In this document: one piece after another, positions 20,364 to 31,349 of the stretch
Position numbering within the stretch: position 1 is the stretch's first letter
Layout of the letters: each line of letters starts with the position of its first letter
Assembly (NCBI GenBank): GCA_011947345.1
Contig: JAAVTG010001003.1
Coordinates: 1,426,001-1,490,000, forward strand
Direction of reading: 5' to 3'
DNA from: Phytophthora quininea
Taxonomy: Eukaryota > Oomycota > Peronosporomycetes > Peronosporales > Peronosporaceae
DNA length: 64,000 bases
The notes under the pieces: model-generated
Databases searched by the model: none
Seen by the model: the letters and a program-made list of their open reading frames with translations, nothing else
Told to the model about the DNA's origin: nothing
Position numbers and translations under genes: made by a program

Positions 20364-22090
20364 TTTGATTTCAAATTGCTGTTCATTTATTGTGGCTACA
20401 GGATGCGTCAAAGTCGAGCTGCGGCTTGTCGTCATGCTGATGGAAGCCAATTCAAGACTCGTCTGGAATACAGCCTGCTTCACTTTCACCGAAATATAGT
20501 TGTTCACACGTCGCAATCTCGTTTGAGTCGTCATGCGGAGGTTACTCGCAAGTTCTTCTTGCATGAATTCCTTGGCCGCATCAGTTCTTGCCGCTTTAAG
20601 CAGCTTCTCTTCTAAGCTGCGAGTCCAGCAGCCGACATTGACCACCAGCTGCAAAATATTATTTTCTTCCGGATTGCAACCAAAGCAATCACGAGCTTCA
20701 GTTCTCTCGAGGCTTCTCTGGTTCCATCCAAAAGTAGTTCGTTGGCGATCATTTTCATACTGTCGAGGTGCGGTGTAGAGTGCCTCTCCAGAAGGCTTTT
20801 GCAATCGCGTCTTCGAGATGCGCCTCTTGCCGTACAGGTATCCCATCACCAGCTCGTTGCTTGGTACAGTGGCGGCCGCCATGAAAGCATCATTTATCGC
20901 CTTGACGCTCGTTCGGGGATCGTCTCGCAGCAACTTCACAACCCCGAGCTTCCCGCGGCGTGCTGCACTCACGAATGCTGCGCCAATGACTTTAGACGAG
21001 AGGCAGCTCTCCTTGTACAGAAGCTTCACGATCTCAACCTGGTCCTCGCCGTATCGGGTTTTGGGTTGCCAGTCCGAGCTCGCGGCATTGTTAAAAGTAG
21101 CGATGAGCGCTCCCCTTGAAGCGCTCCCGGTTTCATACAGCAGCTTGATCGTTGCGAACTTCCGCGTACGTCGTAGCGCTATGTCCACAGCGATTTGGGA
21201 CGCACAGCGCTTCCCGCAGAGAAACCCCCATTGTTTTCCGTTTGGGCCACAGATATGACGCAGAGTCCCTCAGTGCCTTATCAAATACCCACAAAGAAAC
21301 CCGGCCGGTGTCGTACAGAAATTCCATGGTATCAATGCAGCTCTGTTCTGCTGCGCTGACGAAAGCCTTGTCGAGCAACTTTGACTTTAAATGTCCATTG
21401 TGGTACAAGTACTTCAACGCTTCGGTACCGCCGCATTTTGCCAGCTGGACCGATAAGGCTTCTTTCGCTCCTGCATGGCAGAAAACCTCGCGGATCCTGT
21501 CCGCAAGTGCGAAATACTGAGTGCGCACTGCTGCAGTAAAAGCCGCCGCCAAGTTCCACCACGATCCGTTCAGCTCAAGTAGAAACCCCACCACGTCCAT
21601 CTGCCCGCTCGAGATCGCATGTGCCAGCGTATCCAACCCTTTGATTTCTTTCGCGTACTTCTTCTCGACGGCATCTTGCACAATAAAGCGCACCACGTCA
21701 AGACGGCCATTTACCGCCGCGGTGTCCAGTATTTTACGGGCCGTAAAGCAGGAGAGATCACAGTAGGCGATGCCCTTCCCCACGGAATAAAGACAGTTGA
21801 CATCACTGTTTCAGGACGAGAAGTTGGCAGTTAGCAGCTTCCGCTGCCTTCCGTACGGGCTCCATGGAGGTCGCTCTTGGATCAGCACAATGTTTCTTCA
21901 CTAGAATCTCTACACAGTTCAAATGGCCATTCGCAGCCGCCTTCACGGGTGCATTCGACGTTCTACACTCACACCGTGCTAGCAGTTGGGCCAACCACAC
22001 GGAGTTACCCAACTTCGCAGCCTCCAGAAAAGCTTCCTCTACCGTCATCACGAATTCTCTAATCACTGTCACGACATGGGACAGCGCCAT
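20211..22090 (-). pseudogene. Ankyrin-repeat protein A, fuller right-arm copy
   Basis: The most complete version of gene A. From about 22090 leftwards come MALSHVVTVIREFVMTVEEA, similar to the start of gene B, and repeats such as CECRTSNAPVKAAANGHLNC. Near 21800 a frame change leads into GKGIAYCDLSCFTARKILD, VNGRLDVVRFIVQ and the long repeat region. A second change at about 21190 matches that in the left arm. An apparent 454-residue frame over 19824-21188 is this gene running into antisense of gene B and is not a real product end. It is either a recent pseudogene or a gene broken by sequence error. Confidence 0.6.
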
Positions 22091-22326
22091 TACATTGCCG
22101 GGGAAACGCACAGTGTCGCGTGAGGTTTTCAGGCAGTCGTCATGTTCAGCTAGTGGTCAAAGCCGCTTGGTGTATCCCATGGCCGGGCTGTTTGAGCGTT
22201 CGCGCTTCATTATTTTATTTCTTCTCGTATCCTCGACAATGACGGAGACCGATGTTCTCACACGTCACAGAAACGCTCACACGTCACACATGTCCGCACT
22301 AAGTACGAATTATGTAGCAAATTCCC

Positions 22327-24137
22327 ATGATGGGGATGTCTCGGCGGACGTTGGCGCTGTTCGGGGGCGCGTTACTGCTGCGGCTGGCGCTGCTGGTGTA
22401 CGGCCACCTGCAGGACGTTTACATGGCCGTCAAGTACACGGACGTAGACTACGATGTGTACACGGACGCCGGGCGGGAGGTGGCGGCGGGTCACTCTCCT
22501 TTCGACCGCACGACGTATCGATACACTCCAGTGCTGTAAGATAATGTGTGATTTTTTACTTATTATACCATATATTTATCGATATGTGGTATTATTGTAG
22601 AGCTTATTTAATGCTGCCCAATGTCTACCTACACGAAGTGTTCGGCAAGTTATTGTTTGTGGGCTGCGACTTGCTAGTCGGGCGCGTGTTGTACGAAGTT
22701 TTACGCCTGCGGGGACTTCCGGATCAAAGTAAGAAACTAAAATATTGTTGAGAGGATTATTATGCTAATATTCATGGGGCTCGTGCTCTTGGTGCAGATG
22801 CGGCACTGTATTGCTGGTACGATGACTGAAAATGTGAGCAAATTGCAGTGGAGGGTGTAGAACTCATAAAGTGGTTGTTGTTCTTGCAGCGTGTGGCTGT
22901 TCCATCCGTTCTCGGTCAACATCTCGACGAGAGGCAATGCGGACTCGATTGTGGTGCTGCTGGTGCTGGTATCATTGCTGTTGATGATCCGCAAGCAGCT
23001 CATTCTGTCAGCTTTGGCGTGAGTCGTAGTCTTAATGATTTTCTGCTCTGTTCTTGACTTGGCTCTGTTGCGTTACAGATATGGTGCTGCTGTTCACTTT
23101 AAGATCTACCCCATCATTTACGCGTTGGCATTCCTAGTGGTATACCAATACTGAAGATATTACTAGACTGATGATTCTGAGGAACTAACGCTTATGGTTT
23201 TGTTACTAGTTTCTAAATGGCGACTTTCGTGCGTCGAATGGCAAGTGGGCGACGTCCTGCAAGTCTTCTTTCTGCTTTTGGGTGCAGCTGGCGGGACAAG
23301 TGAACAAGGATCGTTTGCTCTTTGGAGCCGTCAGTGGAGGGCTCTTCCTCGCACTCGCAGCAATCTTCTACTACATGTACGTCGAGAAGCTCCACAGAAG
23401 TTGTGGCGATATTAATCCTTACGTTTTATTTGCTTGCAGCTACGGCTACCAGTTCCTGTTTGAGACGTACCTGTACCACTTGACGCGCACAGACAACCGC
23501 CACAATTTCTCAGTCTACTTCTACGACCTGTATCTCCGATACAACACGCCATCAGGCTTTGGAGTGGGCCTCGTCGCGTTTCTTCCGCAGCTCACGTCAC
23601 TCGTAGCGATTTCGTTCGCCTATGGTCGCGATCTGCCATTCGCGATGTTCGCACTGACAATGGTGTTCGTCATCTTCAACAAGGTTTGCACGGCTCAGGT
23701 ACGTCCGAAGTTAGTACTCGAACGTGTGGTCGACTAATGTTAAAACGTTTTGGGTTTACACAGTATTTCCTATGGTACACAGCCTTCCTCCCGCTGATCT
23801 TTCCATTGACAAGCGTGCGTCTGAAGTGGAAGGGCTTGGTCATGATCGCTGCTTGGCTCGGTGGCGAGGTACGACACTGTCACCAGCATTGCAACTTCTT
23901 GTTATTCACAATGCTTGTTCCTGGTTTGTTTTCTAGTTGCACTGGTTGTACTGGGCCTACTGCCTGGAGATGCAAGGCGTCAACACGTTCTTCCCACTAT
24001 GGCTGGCCGGACTCGTCTTCTTTTCAGTGAATGTGGGGATTCTCGCTACGTTGATGCAGCACCATTCCTTCACCCCGCTCTTCCACAACGAACAAGTGCA
24101 GCAGCTCGTTCTCGACGACAGACCCAAGCAAGAGTAA
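22327..24137 (+). CDS. PIGM: GPI mannosyltransferase 1 (PIG-M), nine exons
   Basis: ER multispanning enzyme that adds the first mannose to the GPI anchor precursor from dolichol-P-mannose. A hydrophobic start is followed by the catalytic luminal D-x-D (KYTDVDYDVYTD, Asp39/Asp41). Later come the family blocks HPFSVNISTRGNADSI, AAVHFKIYPIIYALAF and YLYHLTRTDNRHNFSVYFY. Exons: 22327-22535, 22601-22728, 22798-22816, 22890-23018, 23079-23139, 23210-23376, 23440-23698, 23764-23868 and 23937-24137. All introns are 60-73 nt, GT-AG, several with CTAAC/CTAAT. All joins keep frame. Exon 3 is just 19 nt. No frame damage, so it is probably functional. The stop is 129 bp before the exonuclease gene. Confidence 0.92.
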
Positions 24138-24266
24138 ACCATCTAACTCACGTAAATCGACATATAGACGCATTTGGGGTTCTATGAAATAGAATAAAAC
24201 CTGATCAAATGAATGTTGCTTCTGTCTCCAGCCACTTCGCATTCAGCCGCTTCGAGTCGAGTCGAG

Positions 24267-25802
24267 ATGGTGTCTGCCAAGGTGCTACTGACGGGGCTCA
24301 TCAACCAGTCGCCGCAGTATGTGATCGACCAGGCGCAAGTGCCGATCCACTTCGTCGTCAGTAAGAGCGACTGGAGCTACTGCGCCTCTCGCCTCCTCCA
24401 GGCCAAACTCATGGGCTTTGACACGGTACCAGCTACCTGGGTTGAGTCTTGCATCAATAGCATAGTAAATATTAATTCCTTGTTGCTTGCATACAGGAGA
24501 CCAAACCAGTGTGGGGAAAGGCAAGAAGCGCAATCCGTGCGCGCTGCTGCAGATCGCAGTACGCGACGCCAAGCAACAGGAGGAAGTGTTCGTCCTGGAC
24601 CTGCTGCATCTGCCCGCCAAGCTCTACAACGCCACGCTGACTAGTGTTTTCTTATCTAAAGACATTGTCAAGTTTGGCCAGAGCTTCTATCAAGATTTAC
24701 AGGTAAGGAGGAAGAAATTAAAAGGTGAAAATACTTGCTCTAACTTTGTGGCCGTTTATTGTGTAGGAACTGTCGGAGTCGTACCCTCACGCGTCGTGCT
24801 TTACGGTCTGCAAGAACGTCGTGGAAGTGAACGACCTGTCGATATCTCTAGCGGGTGCCCACAACCCGCTGAGTCTGCAGAAGCTCGTGTTTTTCTACCT
24901 GAACCGGAAACTGACCAAGACCCAGCAAATGTCCAACTGGGCGAGGAGACCGCTGAGTCAGTCGCAGCTCCATTACGCTGCGGCGGACGCTTTAGTGCTC
25001 ATTCATTTGTACGACGAGTTGTTGCTGCGGATTGCGAAGCAGCAGTCGAAGAAGTTTAAACTGAGCGACGTCAGCAACGTGCTGGACGTAAATCTCTCGC
25101 CGACGCCAAAATGCTCGCTCTGTTTTGAGGTTTTCGAGTCGGCGACTGAGCTGAAGAAGCATCGCAAGACTTGCACCTTGCACGTCCGCATGCTGGCCGT
25201 TTGTGCAGTGTGTGAAGGAAGAAGTTGGTGACGGAGAAGGCGATGAAGCACCACGTCAAGAACTGCGGAGTGGACGAGAAGTTCGCTGAGCCGATCCTGC
25301 AGATCAAGAGGAAGCGTTCGATGTCGATGGAGAAGCCTGCGGATCCAACTTCGTCAGAGTCGGCTCCTAGTCGTAAGAGACGCCGCAAAAAGCCAAGCAG
25401 GACGCTGAAGGCGCAGAGAGCCCCAAGGTAGAGCATGTTGAAGCGTCCAATACGTCGCCGAAGAAGAGGAAACGCCAGCAAAAGAAGACGAAAGCCGATG
25501 CTGAACAGGACAAGTCTGCTGAAGCTTCCAATGTGGATAAAGCTGCAGTGAAAACCTCAGAACCGCTCAGTGCTGCCGAGTTGGAAGTGCAAGCGAGGAA
25601 AAAGCGTCGCAACGCAGCGAAGAAGGCTCGGAGGGTGGCGAAGCAGCTAGCAAAGAAGAAGGGTCTGATTGTTACACTGTCTGAAGCAAAGACTTGCCGG
25701 GGTCAGGAGCACAAGCAGCGGAAGATGAGCATGGAGTCGTCACTTCTGGCATCGGACTCGATGTGGTCTCAGATCTCCAGCGATTGCACTGCTGCAGCTT
25801 AG
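24267..25802 (+). CDS. DEDDy 3'-5' exonuclease, Mut-7/EXD3-like, with zinc-finger and basic tail (copy 1)
   Basis: Introns at 24426-24496 and 24703-24766. The RNase D/DnaQ fold residues are visible: exo I FDTE (split by intron 1), exo II Asp in SFYQDLQ, and exo III YAAADALVLIHLY (Tyr and Asp). KTQQMSNWARRPLSQSQLHY is typical of the EXD3/Mut-7 branch, which trims RNA or DNA 3' ends and is linked to small-RNA silencing in animals. After the nuclease come two C2H2/C2HC-like fingers (CSLCFEVFESATELKKHRKTC, then CAVC...HHVKNC). A Lys/Arg-rich tail follows (KKRKRQQKKTK, RKKRRNAAKKARRVAKQ), probably nuclear or nucleic-acid binding. Frame shifts at the G4 run 24513, near 25225, and the A5 run 25387 are likely sequence error. 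Start at the first ATG of the frame. Confidence 0.8.
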
Positions 25803-25899
25803 ATGGATTGAGGACATGACTTTAGATTAATAGATGGGTGTCCATCAGTTGAAAAGATGCCGTAACTCTGCAAAAATCGTCCTCGAACCCAAAGCAATA

Positions 25900-26885
25900 A
25901 TGTCCACGAAGACAAAGCTAGCAAAGCTCATCAGCCGGTTGCCTCTGTACGAAATCAACGAGTCGAAAGTGCCAATCTACTTTGTGGCGACAAAGAGCGA
26001 CTGGGTGTACTGCCAGACTCGCCTGATTGCGGCCAAGTTTGTGGGTCTCGACACGGTACGTTGCATTCTGCAAGTAAATCTCTGCGTTGAATACACTAAC
26101 CAATTTGCCAGGAATCCAAGCCGGCGGTCAACAGATACCACGAGAACCCGTGCTCGCAGTTGCACCTTGCGGTCCGCAGCACCACCAACCAGGAGGAAGT
26201 GTTCATCCTGGACCTCCATTTATCTATCAGCGTGTATAACGCAACGCTGCTCAAATTGTTCCAGTCCCAGACAGTTGTGAAAGTCGGCCACGCGTTTTAC
26301 GGAGACTTGCAGGTTTGAAATGCTCTGTTTGGTTGTGCTTGAGTGCTGCTTTAACATTTTCCATCCTTGCAACAAGCAGAAACTGTCGGCGTCGTATCCG
26401 CTTGGTGCGTGCTTTTCAGTCTGCAATAACGTCGTGGAAGCGAACGACCTGTCGGTGTTGGCGGATGGCGCGCACAATGCACTGAGTCTGCAGAAGCTCG
26501 TGTATTTCTACCTGGACAAGAACCTCGTCAAGACCCAGCAACAGTCCAATTGGGAGAAGAGGCCGCTGTCTCGTGCCCAACTGCACTACGCGGCAGTAGA
26601 CGCATTGGTGCTGCTGCACTTGTACGATGAGTTGATGCTTCGTCTTCGCCGCAAGTGCCAAGTCAACTGCGAGCTGAGCATCGTGATGAACGAGTTGGAT
26701 GTGCAATGCCCGAGGGTTCCCAAGTGCTCGCACTGCTTCCAGACATTCGAGACATTCAAGACGCTGAGGCAGCATCAATGCGAGCGGAGCTGCGTACGCT
26801 GTCGGTCTGCGCGACTTGCGGAGAGAAGAAGCTCGCGACGGCGACGTCCATAGCACACCACGAAGTCGAGTGCGGATCGTTTTAG
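25900..26885 (+). CDS. DEDDy 3'-5' exonuclease, Mut-7/EXD3-like (tandem copy 2)
   Basis: Paralogue of the preceding gene, 97 bp downstream and in the same direction. Introns at 26056-26111 and 26313-26379 occupy exactly the same two codon positions. Exo I is LDTE, exo II VGHAFYGDLQ, and exo III YAAVDALVLLHLY, so the catalytic set is complete. C-terminal fingers are kept (CSHCFQTFETFKTLRQHQC; CATC...HHEVEC) but the long basic tail is missing and the gene ends at GSF, 26885. One frame change near 26790 (GG where GGG would keep the frame). The protein body is clearly diverged from copy 1, so the duplication is old and both are likely under selection. A role in RNA processing or silencing is inferred only from family. 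Confidence 0.8.
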
Positions 26886-27417
26886 GTGGTCAATGCTGCT
26901 GCCAGCTGGCGCCGTTCTAGGAAAACAGGCAGTAAAGGATGTGAGGGTTTAGCAGAGACCAGGCATGTAAAAAGGTGTCCGCTTGGTTGTTGCATCGGCC
27001 GATATGTCTTCATGGTACAGTAATGCCTTGGTAGGTGAGTCAGAATTACTCCCGAAGGAATGGCCGCTCGGAACCGATCGCCATCTACGATCTTGGGGCA
27101 ACGTTTGCAACGGCAACTTCTACAGTCTCAACAATTACTAAAGCTTGGTGGTCCACGACCAACTCGCCCACCACCACCGGGCTCGCCACACACCACCGGG
27201 CTCGCCATCGTTGTTATGCAGCGCCTCGTTCTTCGGGTGCAGCGAACTCGACGGCCTTTACGCCTTCGTGCTGCCCATTGAGACCAGGTGTCTCCATCCC
27301 CAGCTGTTTTCCCGACACCAAATCGGCTGGGGCCACCGAGACGATGGCACGGGATCGAAGCCCACTGCCGACTTGAGGCCGTTGGCATCTCGTTCATTTC
27401 CCAACTGACTTGCGGCC
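26886..27417. promoter_or_regulatory. Upstream region of copper ATPase copy 1
   Basis: No gene is recognised in these 532 bases. A tandem CCACCACCGGGCTCGCCA-like repeat lies near 27168-27200. An Inr-like TTCATTTCCCAACT at 27393-27406, 12 nt before the ATG, is a fair oomycete initiator candidate, though its distance to the ATG is short. Confidence 0.4.
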
Positions 27418-30400
27418 ATGACCGCCGCCGACAGAGCCCCGCTGGTGGTAGAGCTCGCCGTGGAAGGCATGATGTGCATGAAGAACTGCGGCTCGACGGT
27501 GCAGAGCGCGCTGCGCGGGGTGGACGGCGTGGTCTCGGCCGTCGTGGACTTCGATACTCGCAGCGCTCGCGTCGAGTGCGAGGCAGGGGCGTCCACCACC
27601 GTCGACGACCTCGTGGACGCGGTGGAGTGTGTGGGCTTTGGTGCTGCCGTCAAGCAGCAGCAGACGGCGGAGAAGGATCCGCTGACGATCCGCCTGGTGG
27701 TGGACGGCATGATGTGTCAGAAGAACTGCGGCTCCACCGTCGAGAACGCGCTACGAGGCGTGGACGGGGTGGCGACGGCGGTGGTCAAGTTCGAGGACCG
27801 CATGGCCGTGGTGACGCTGAAGGCGCCCGGCAGCGCCACGCTGGAGCAGCTCGTGGACATGGTGGAGTGCGTGGGCTTCGAGGCCGGCGCGTACGACGCA
27901 ACCAGGGCGGCCGAGATCAAGTTGGCGTTCCAGAAGCAGAAGATGCAGCAGCAGGAGCAGGAGACGGCGGTGGTGGACGTGGCAGACGCCACGGGACACC
28001 GAGAGCAGTGTTCCACGTGGAAGGCATGAGCTGCGCCGCCTGCGTGAAGGCGATCGAGGACTATCTGGGCAAGGAGCAGGGTGTGCTGCACTGTCGGGTG
28101 GGTCTCATCAGTCAGAAGGCGGAGGTGGCGTTCGACCGAGATCTGATCAAGAGCGAGACGGAGCTGGGGAAGATGATTGATGAGGCTGGCTACAAGGCGA
28201 CGTTCTCTCACGTGGTGGAGCCTGGAGACGACGACTCGTTGGAGCTGAAGTTTACGGTGACGGGAATGAGTTGTGCGGCGTGTGTGGGGAAAGTGGAGAG
28301 GGCCGTCGGGAAGCTGCCAGGGGTGACCAAAGTGCAGGTGAATCTGCCGTTGAACAAGGCTCATGTTCATCTGAAGCAGCTCTCGAAGACTGGTCCTCGC
28401 GACGTGATGGAGTGCATCAATGGTTTGGGATACAGTGCTGAGATTGCGTCGGAGACGACGGACCAGAACGCTCTGAGCAAGTCGGAGGTGGAGAAGTGGC
28501 GCAAACTGCTGACTACAGCGATGATTTTCGCTCTTCCGGCGACGCTGATTCATATGGTGCTGATGTACATCCCTCCTGTGGAAATGTTTCTGATGACGCC
28601 TGTGTTCAACTCGGTCACGCTGAAGATGTTGCTGCTGTTCTTGTTGGCTACTCCCGTGCAATTCGGTGTGGGTCATCGCTTCTACGTGGCAGCGTGGAAG
28701 GGCTTGCAGCACGGAGCCATGGGCATGGACTTCTTGGTGGTAGCTGGTACGACCATGTCGTACACGTACAGCTTTGTGTCGTTGGTCGGTTCGGCGATCC
28801 ACGAGAACTACATGGGCCACCACTTCTTCGAGTCATCCGCCATGTTGATCACGTTCGTGACCTTGGGCAAATACATGGAATCGATGGCGAAGGGCAAGAC
28901 TGCTGATGCGTTATCTGAACTGGCCAAGCTGCAGCCCAAGACGGCGCTTCTAATCGAAGCTGACAAGCGTGACCGCGAGATTCCTATTGAGCTGGTGCAG
29001 CGTGGCGATCTCTTGCGAGTTTTGCCAGGCGCCAACATCCCGACAGACGGCGTCGTCAAGTCTGGATCCAGCTCAACCGATGAGTCTATGCTGACTGGTG
29101 AGAGTATGCCGGTTGCTAAGACGACAGGTGACTATGTGTTTGGATCAACTGTGAACCAGCAGGGCACGCTTGTGATTGAGTCGAGCTGCTTGGGAAGCGA
29201 CAGCTCAGCGCTATCGCAGATTTGCGATTTGATCGAGAACGCGCAGCTGAACAAAGCGCCAATCCAAGCCTATGCAGACTGGCTGGCGTCGATTTTTGCC
29301 CCTTGCGTCTTGGGTCTCTCGATAACGACGTTTTCAACGTGGTTGATCTTGCTGACGCTGGGTATCGTTCCTACAAAGTGGAAGGTGGAGCTGGGTATGG
29401 AGGACATCACTGGTCATTCAGATGATATGTACATGGCAGTTCTGTTCGGCATCTCCGTTGTGGTTATCGCCTGCCCATGTGCTCTCGGACTCGCCACCCC
29501 TACCGCTGTCATGGTTGGATGCGGAGTCGGCGCCAAGAAGGGTGTGCTCATCAAGGGTGGACGTGCTCTCGAGACTGCGCGATACATTGACACCATCGTG
29601 TTCGACAAGACTGGAACGCTCACCCTCGGACACCCGTCGGTGCGAGATGTGGTGGTGGCCGATCGTGCTTACACCCCGTGAGCTTCTGTACTACGGAGCG
29701 TCGTTGGAGTGCGTGAGTGAGCACGTTCTCGGTAAGGCTATCGTGGTGACTGCCACGGAACACGAGAAGTTGCTGCTGCAGGACCCGACTGAGGTGCACG
29801 TGGTTCCCGGTCGCGGTATCGAAGGTGTCGTAGCTGCCAGCGACGTCACCGCGGAAGTCTCCCGCGAAAGTGATGGTGGGCAACTCGGAGTACTGCGAGG
29901 AGAAGGGCATCGAAATCGGCGAGAAGATGCGCACCCATATGCACGAACTCGAGCTAGAAGGCAAGACCGTGGTGATGGTGTGCGTCGAAGACAAGCTGGT
30001 GGGGGTCATCGCGCTGGCTGACGCTCCCCGCCCGGAAGCAAAGGCGGTGGTGCAGCATTTGAAGTCGATGGGGTTGGACGTGTGGCTGATCACGGGAGAC
30101 AACCTGCGGACAGCCAGCGCCATCGCTCGGCAGATGGGTATCAACCACGTGAAGGCGGTGGCATTGCCTGGTGAGAAAGCCTCCCAGATCAAGGCCTTGC
30201 AGTCTCAAATAAACCCCGTGACGCTGAAGCCTCGGGTGGTGTGCATGGTGGGGGACGGCATCAACGACGCGCCGGCTCTGGCGCAGTCGGACATCGGCAT
30301 GGCCATCGGCGCCGGCACGCAGATCGCCAAGGCGGAGGCCGACATGGTGCTGGTGAAGAGTGCGCTGACGGACGTGGTGGTGGCGCTGGACTTGGCCCGC

Positions 30401-30764
30401 GTCGTGTTCTCCCGCATCAAGCTCAACTTCTTCTTCTCGATCGTGTACAACGCCGTGGGGATTCCGCTGGCAGCGGGTATGTTCTTCCCGTTGATTCACC
30501 GCATGATGCCGCCGGCGTGCGCTGGTTTGGCGATGGCGTTCTCGTCCGTGTCGGTGGTGATTTCGTCGCTGCTGCTGAAGAGTACCAACCGCCGGTGCTG
30601 AACACGCCCAAGCAGAAGATTTTTTCGAGGAGGATGTTACGGTGGTCGACCTGAAGAACCTCGTGCGTCTCAAGCTCAACTCGGCGCGGCATTCGTACGA
30701 GCCCGTGACGAACACGGACGAGATGAGTGCGCGCGCGAAGGTCCCGAACGAGCCGATGCAGTAA
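27418..30764 (+). CDS. P1B-type copper-transporting ATPase, tandem copy 1 (four metal-binding domains)
   Basis: Pumps Cu(I) out of the cytosol or into the secretory pathway. In order: two N-terminal HMA domains with unusual GMMCxKNC (CxxxC), two with canonical GMSCAAC, and membrane segments from about 28530. The actuator has TGES, then come the CPC channel motif ([14 protein letters not shown]), the phosphorylation motif [16 protein letters not shown] (canonical SEHPL altered), [10 protein letters not shown], and the last helices with YN and MAFSSVS that mark the Cu(I) subclass. The tail [17 protein letters not shown] ends at 30764. Frame breaks occur at about 28000 (one T missing compared with copy 2), 29674 (C run), 29850 (CG missing), 30581 and 30620 (T6). 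I read it as an intact gene with sequence errors. Confidence 0.88.
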
Positions 30765-31349
30765 AACGGATATGTATTGCGTGTTTGGGCCCGAGCGAAG
30801 GCCATTCTAGTGTGCTATTTAACTTGAAAGCTCTTAGTCTTTGCATTGTTGGGCTGATCCGATCCATTTTGTTAGTCGACCTCAACTTGCTGAGATAGGC
30901 GCAGCAATTTGATACCAAAGCTCCACGACGTGCTCGAACAGCAAAGGCAACTCAGCTAGTACTATGCAGACCCTTTGCCTTCACCTCCAAGGCACAGCTA
31001 GGACCTCAACGCCATCAACAAGGCAGCCAAAAATCTATTGCCACGAGATCTTGTTCCTAGTCGGTCCCACGAAAGGGTTCAGTCGCCACTTCACCAAGAC
31101 AAGCTCAGGTATCTATCTGCTTGCGATCGGACAAGTGGCATCGAACTATCTGGCGGCGCCATCTTGCCATCTTGTCCAGCTGGCAGCTTCCAGCGTTCGT
31201 TCATTCAGCGATTCTCCGTGTGTTCAGCCTCTGTGCTGGCGGTGCACGACTTGGCCCAATCCGTTCGCAACGGGCGCGTGGTCCTTCCGGCTTTCACCCA
31301 TCGCCCGGCACTTCCAAATATACTGCAGAGAGCACACGAGCGTCAGTCG
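30765..31349. other. Spacer between the two copper ATPase genes
   Basis: 585 bases with no recognised coding content. TCATTCAGCGATTCT at 31201-31215 resembles an Inr/FPR core promoter, about 150 nt before the ATG of copy 2, and is the best promoter candidate here. Confidence 0.4.

Larger units (their letters stand above)
18083..21693. repeat. Right arm of the ~3.6-kb inverted duplication
   Basis: Reverse complement of 2985-6595 at near identity. The inner edge is gradual. From 18083 to about 18150 it resembles the dehydrogenase coding sequence with several differences (MNLNRCAQSSLDKKTYAKEH against MDLSKLARSSPDKKTYAKEY), and after that it is almost identical. On the outer side, ankyrin gene A continues to about 22090 here but not in the left arm. 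Confidence 0.92.

Noticed and set aside
19824..21188. Single 454-residue minus-strand frame in the right arm
   Set aside because: It joins ankyrin gene A to the antisense of gene B; its C-terminal third is not homologous to ankyrin proteins.
27717..28823. 368-residue frame antisense to copper ATPase copy 1
   Set aside because: His/Arg/Leu-rich shadow; the same frame appears opposite copy 2 and has no domain.
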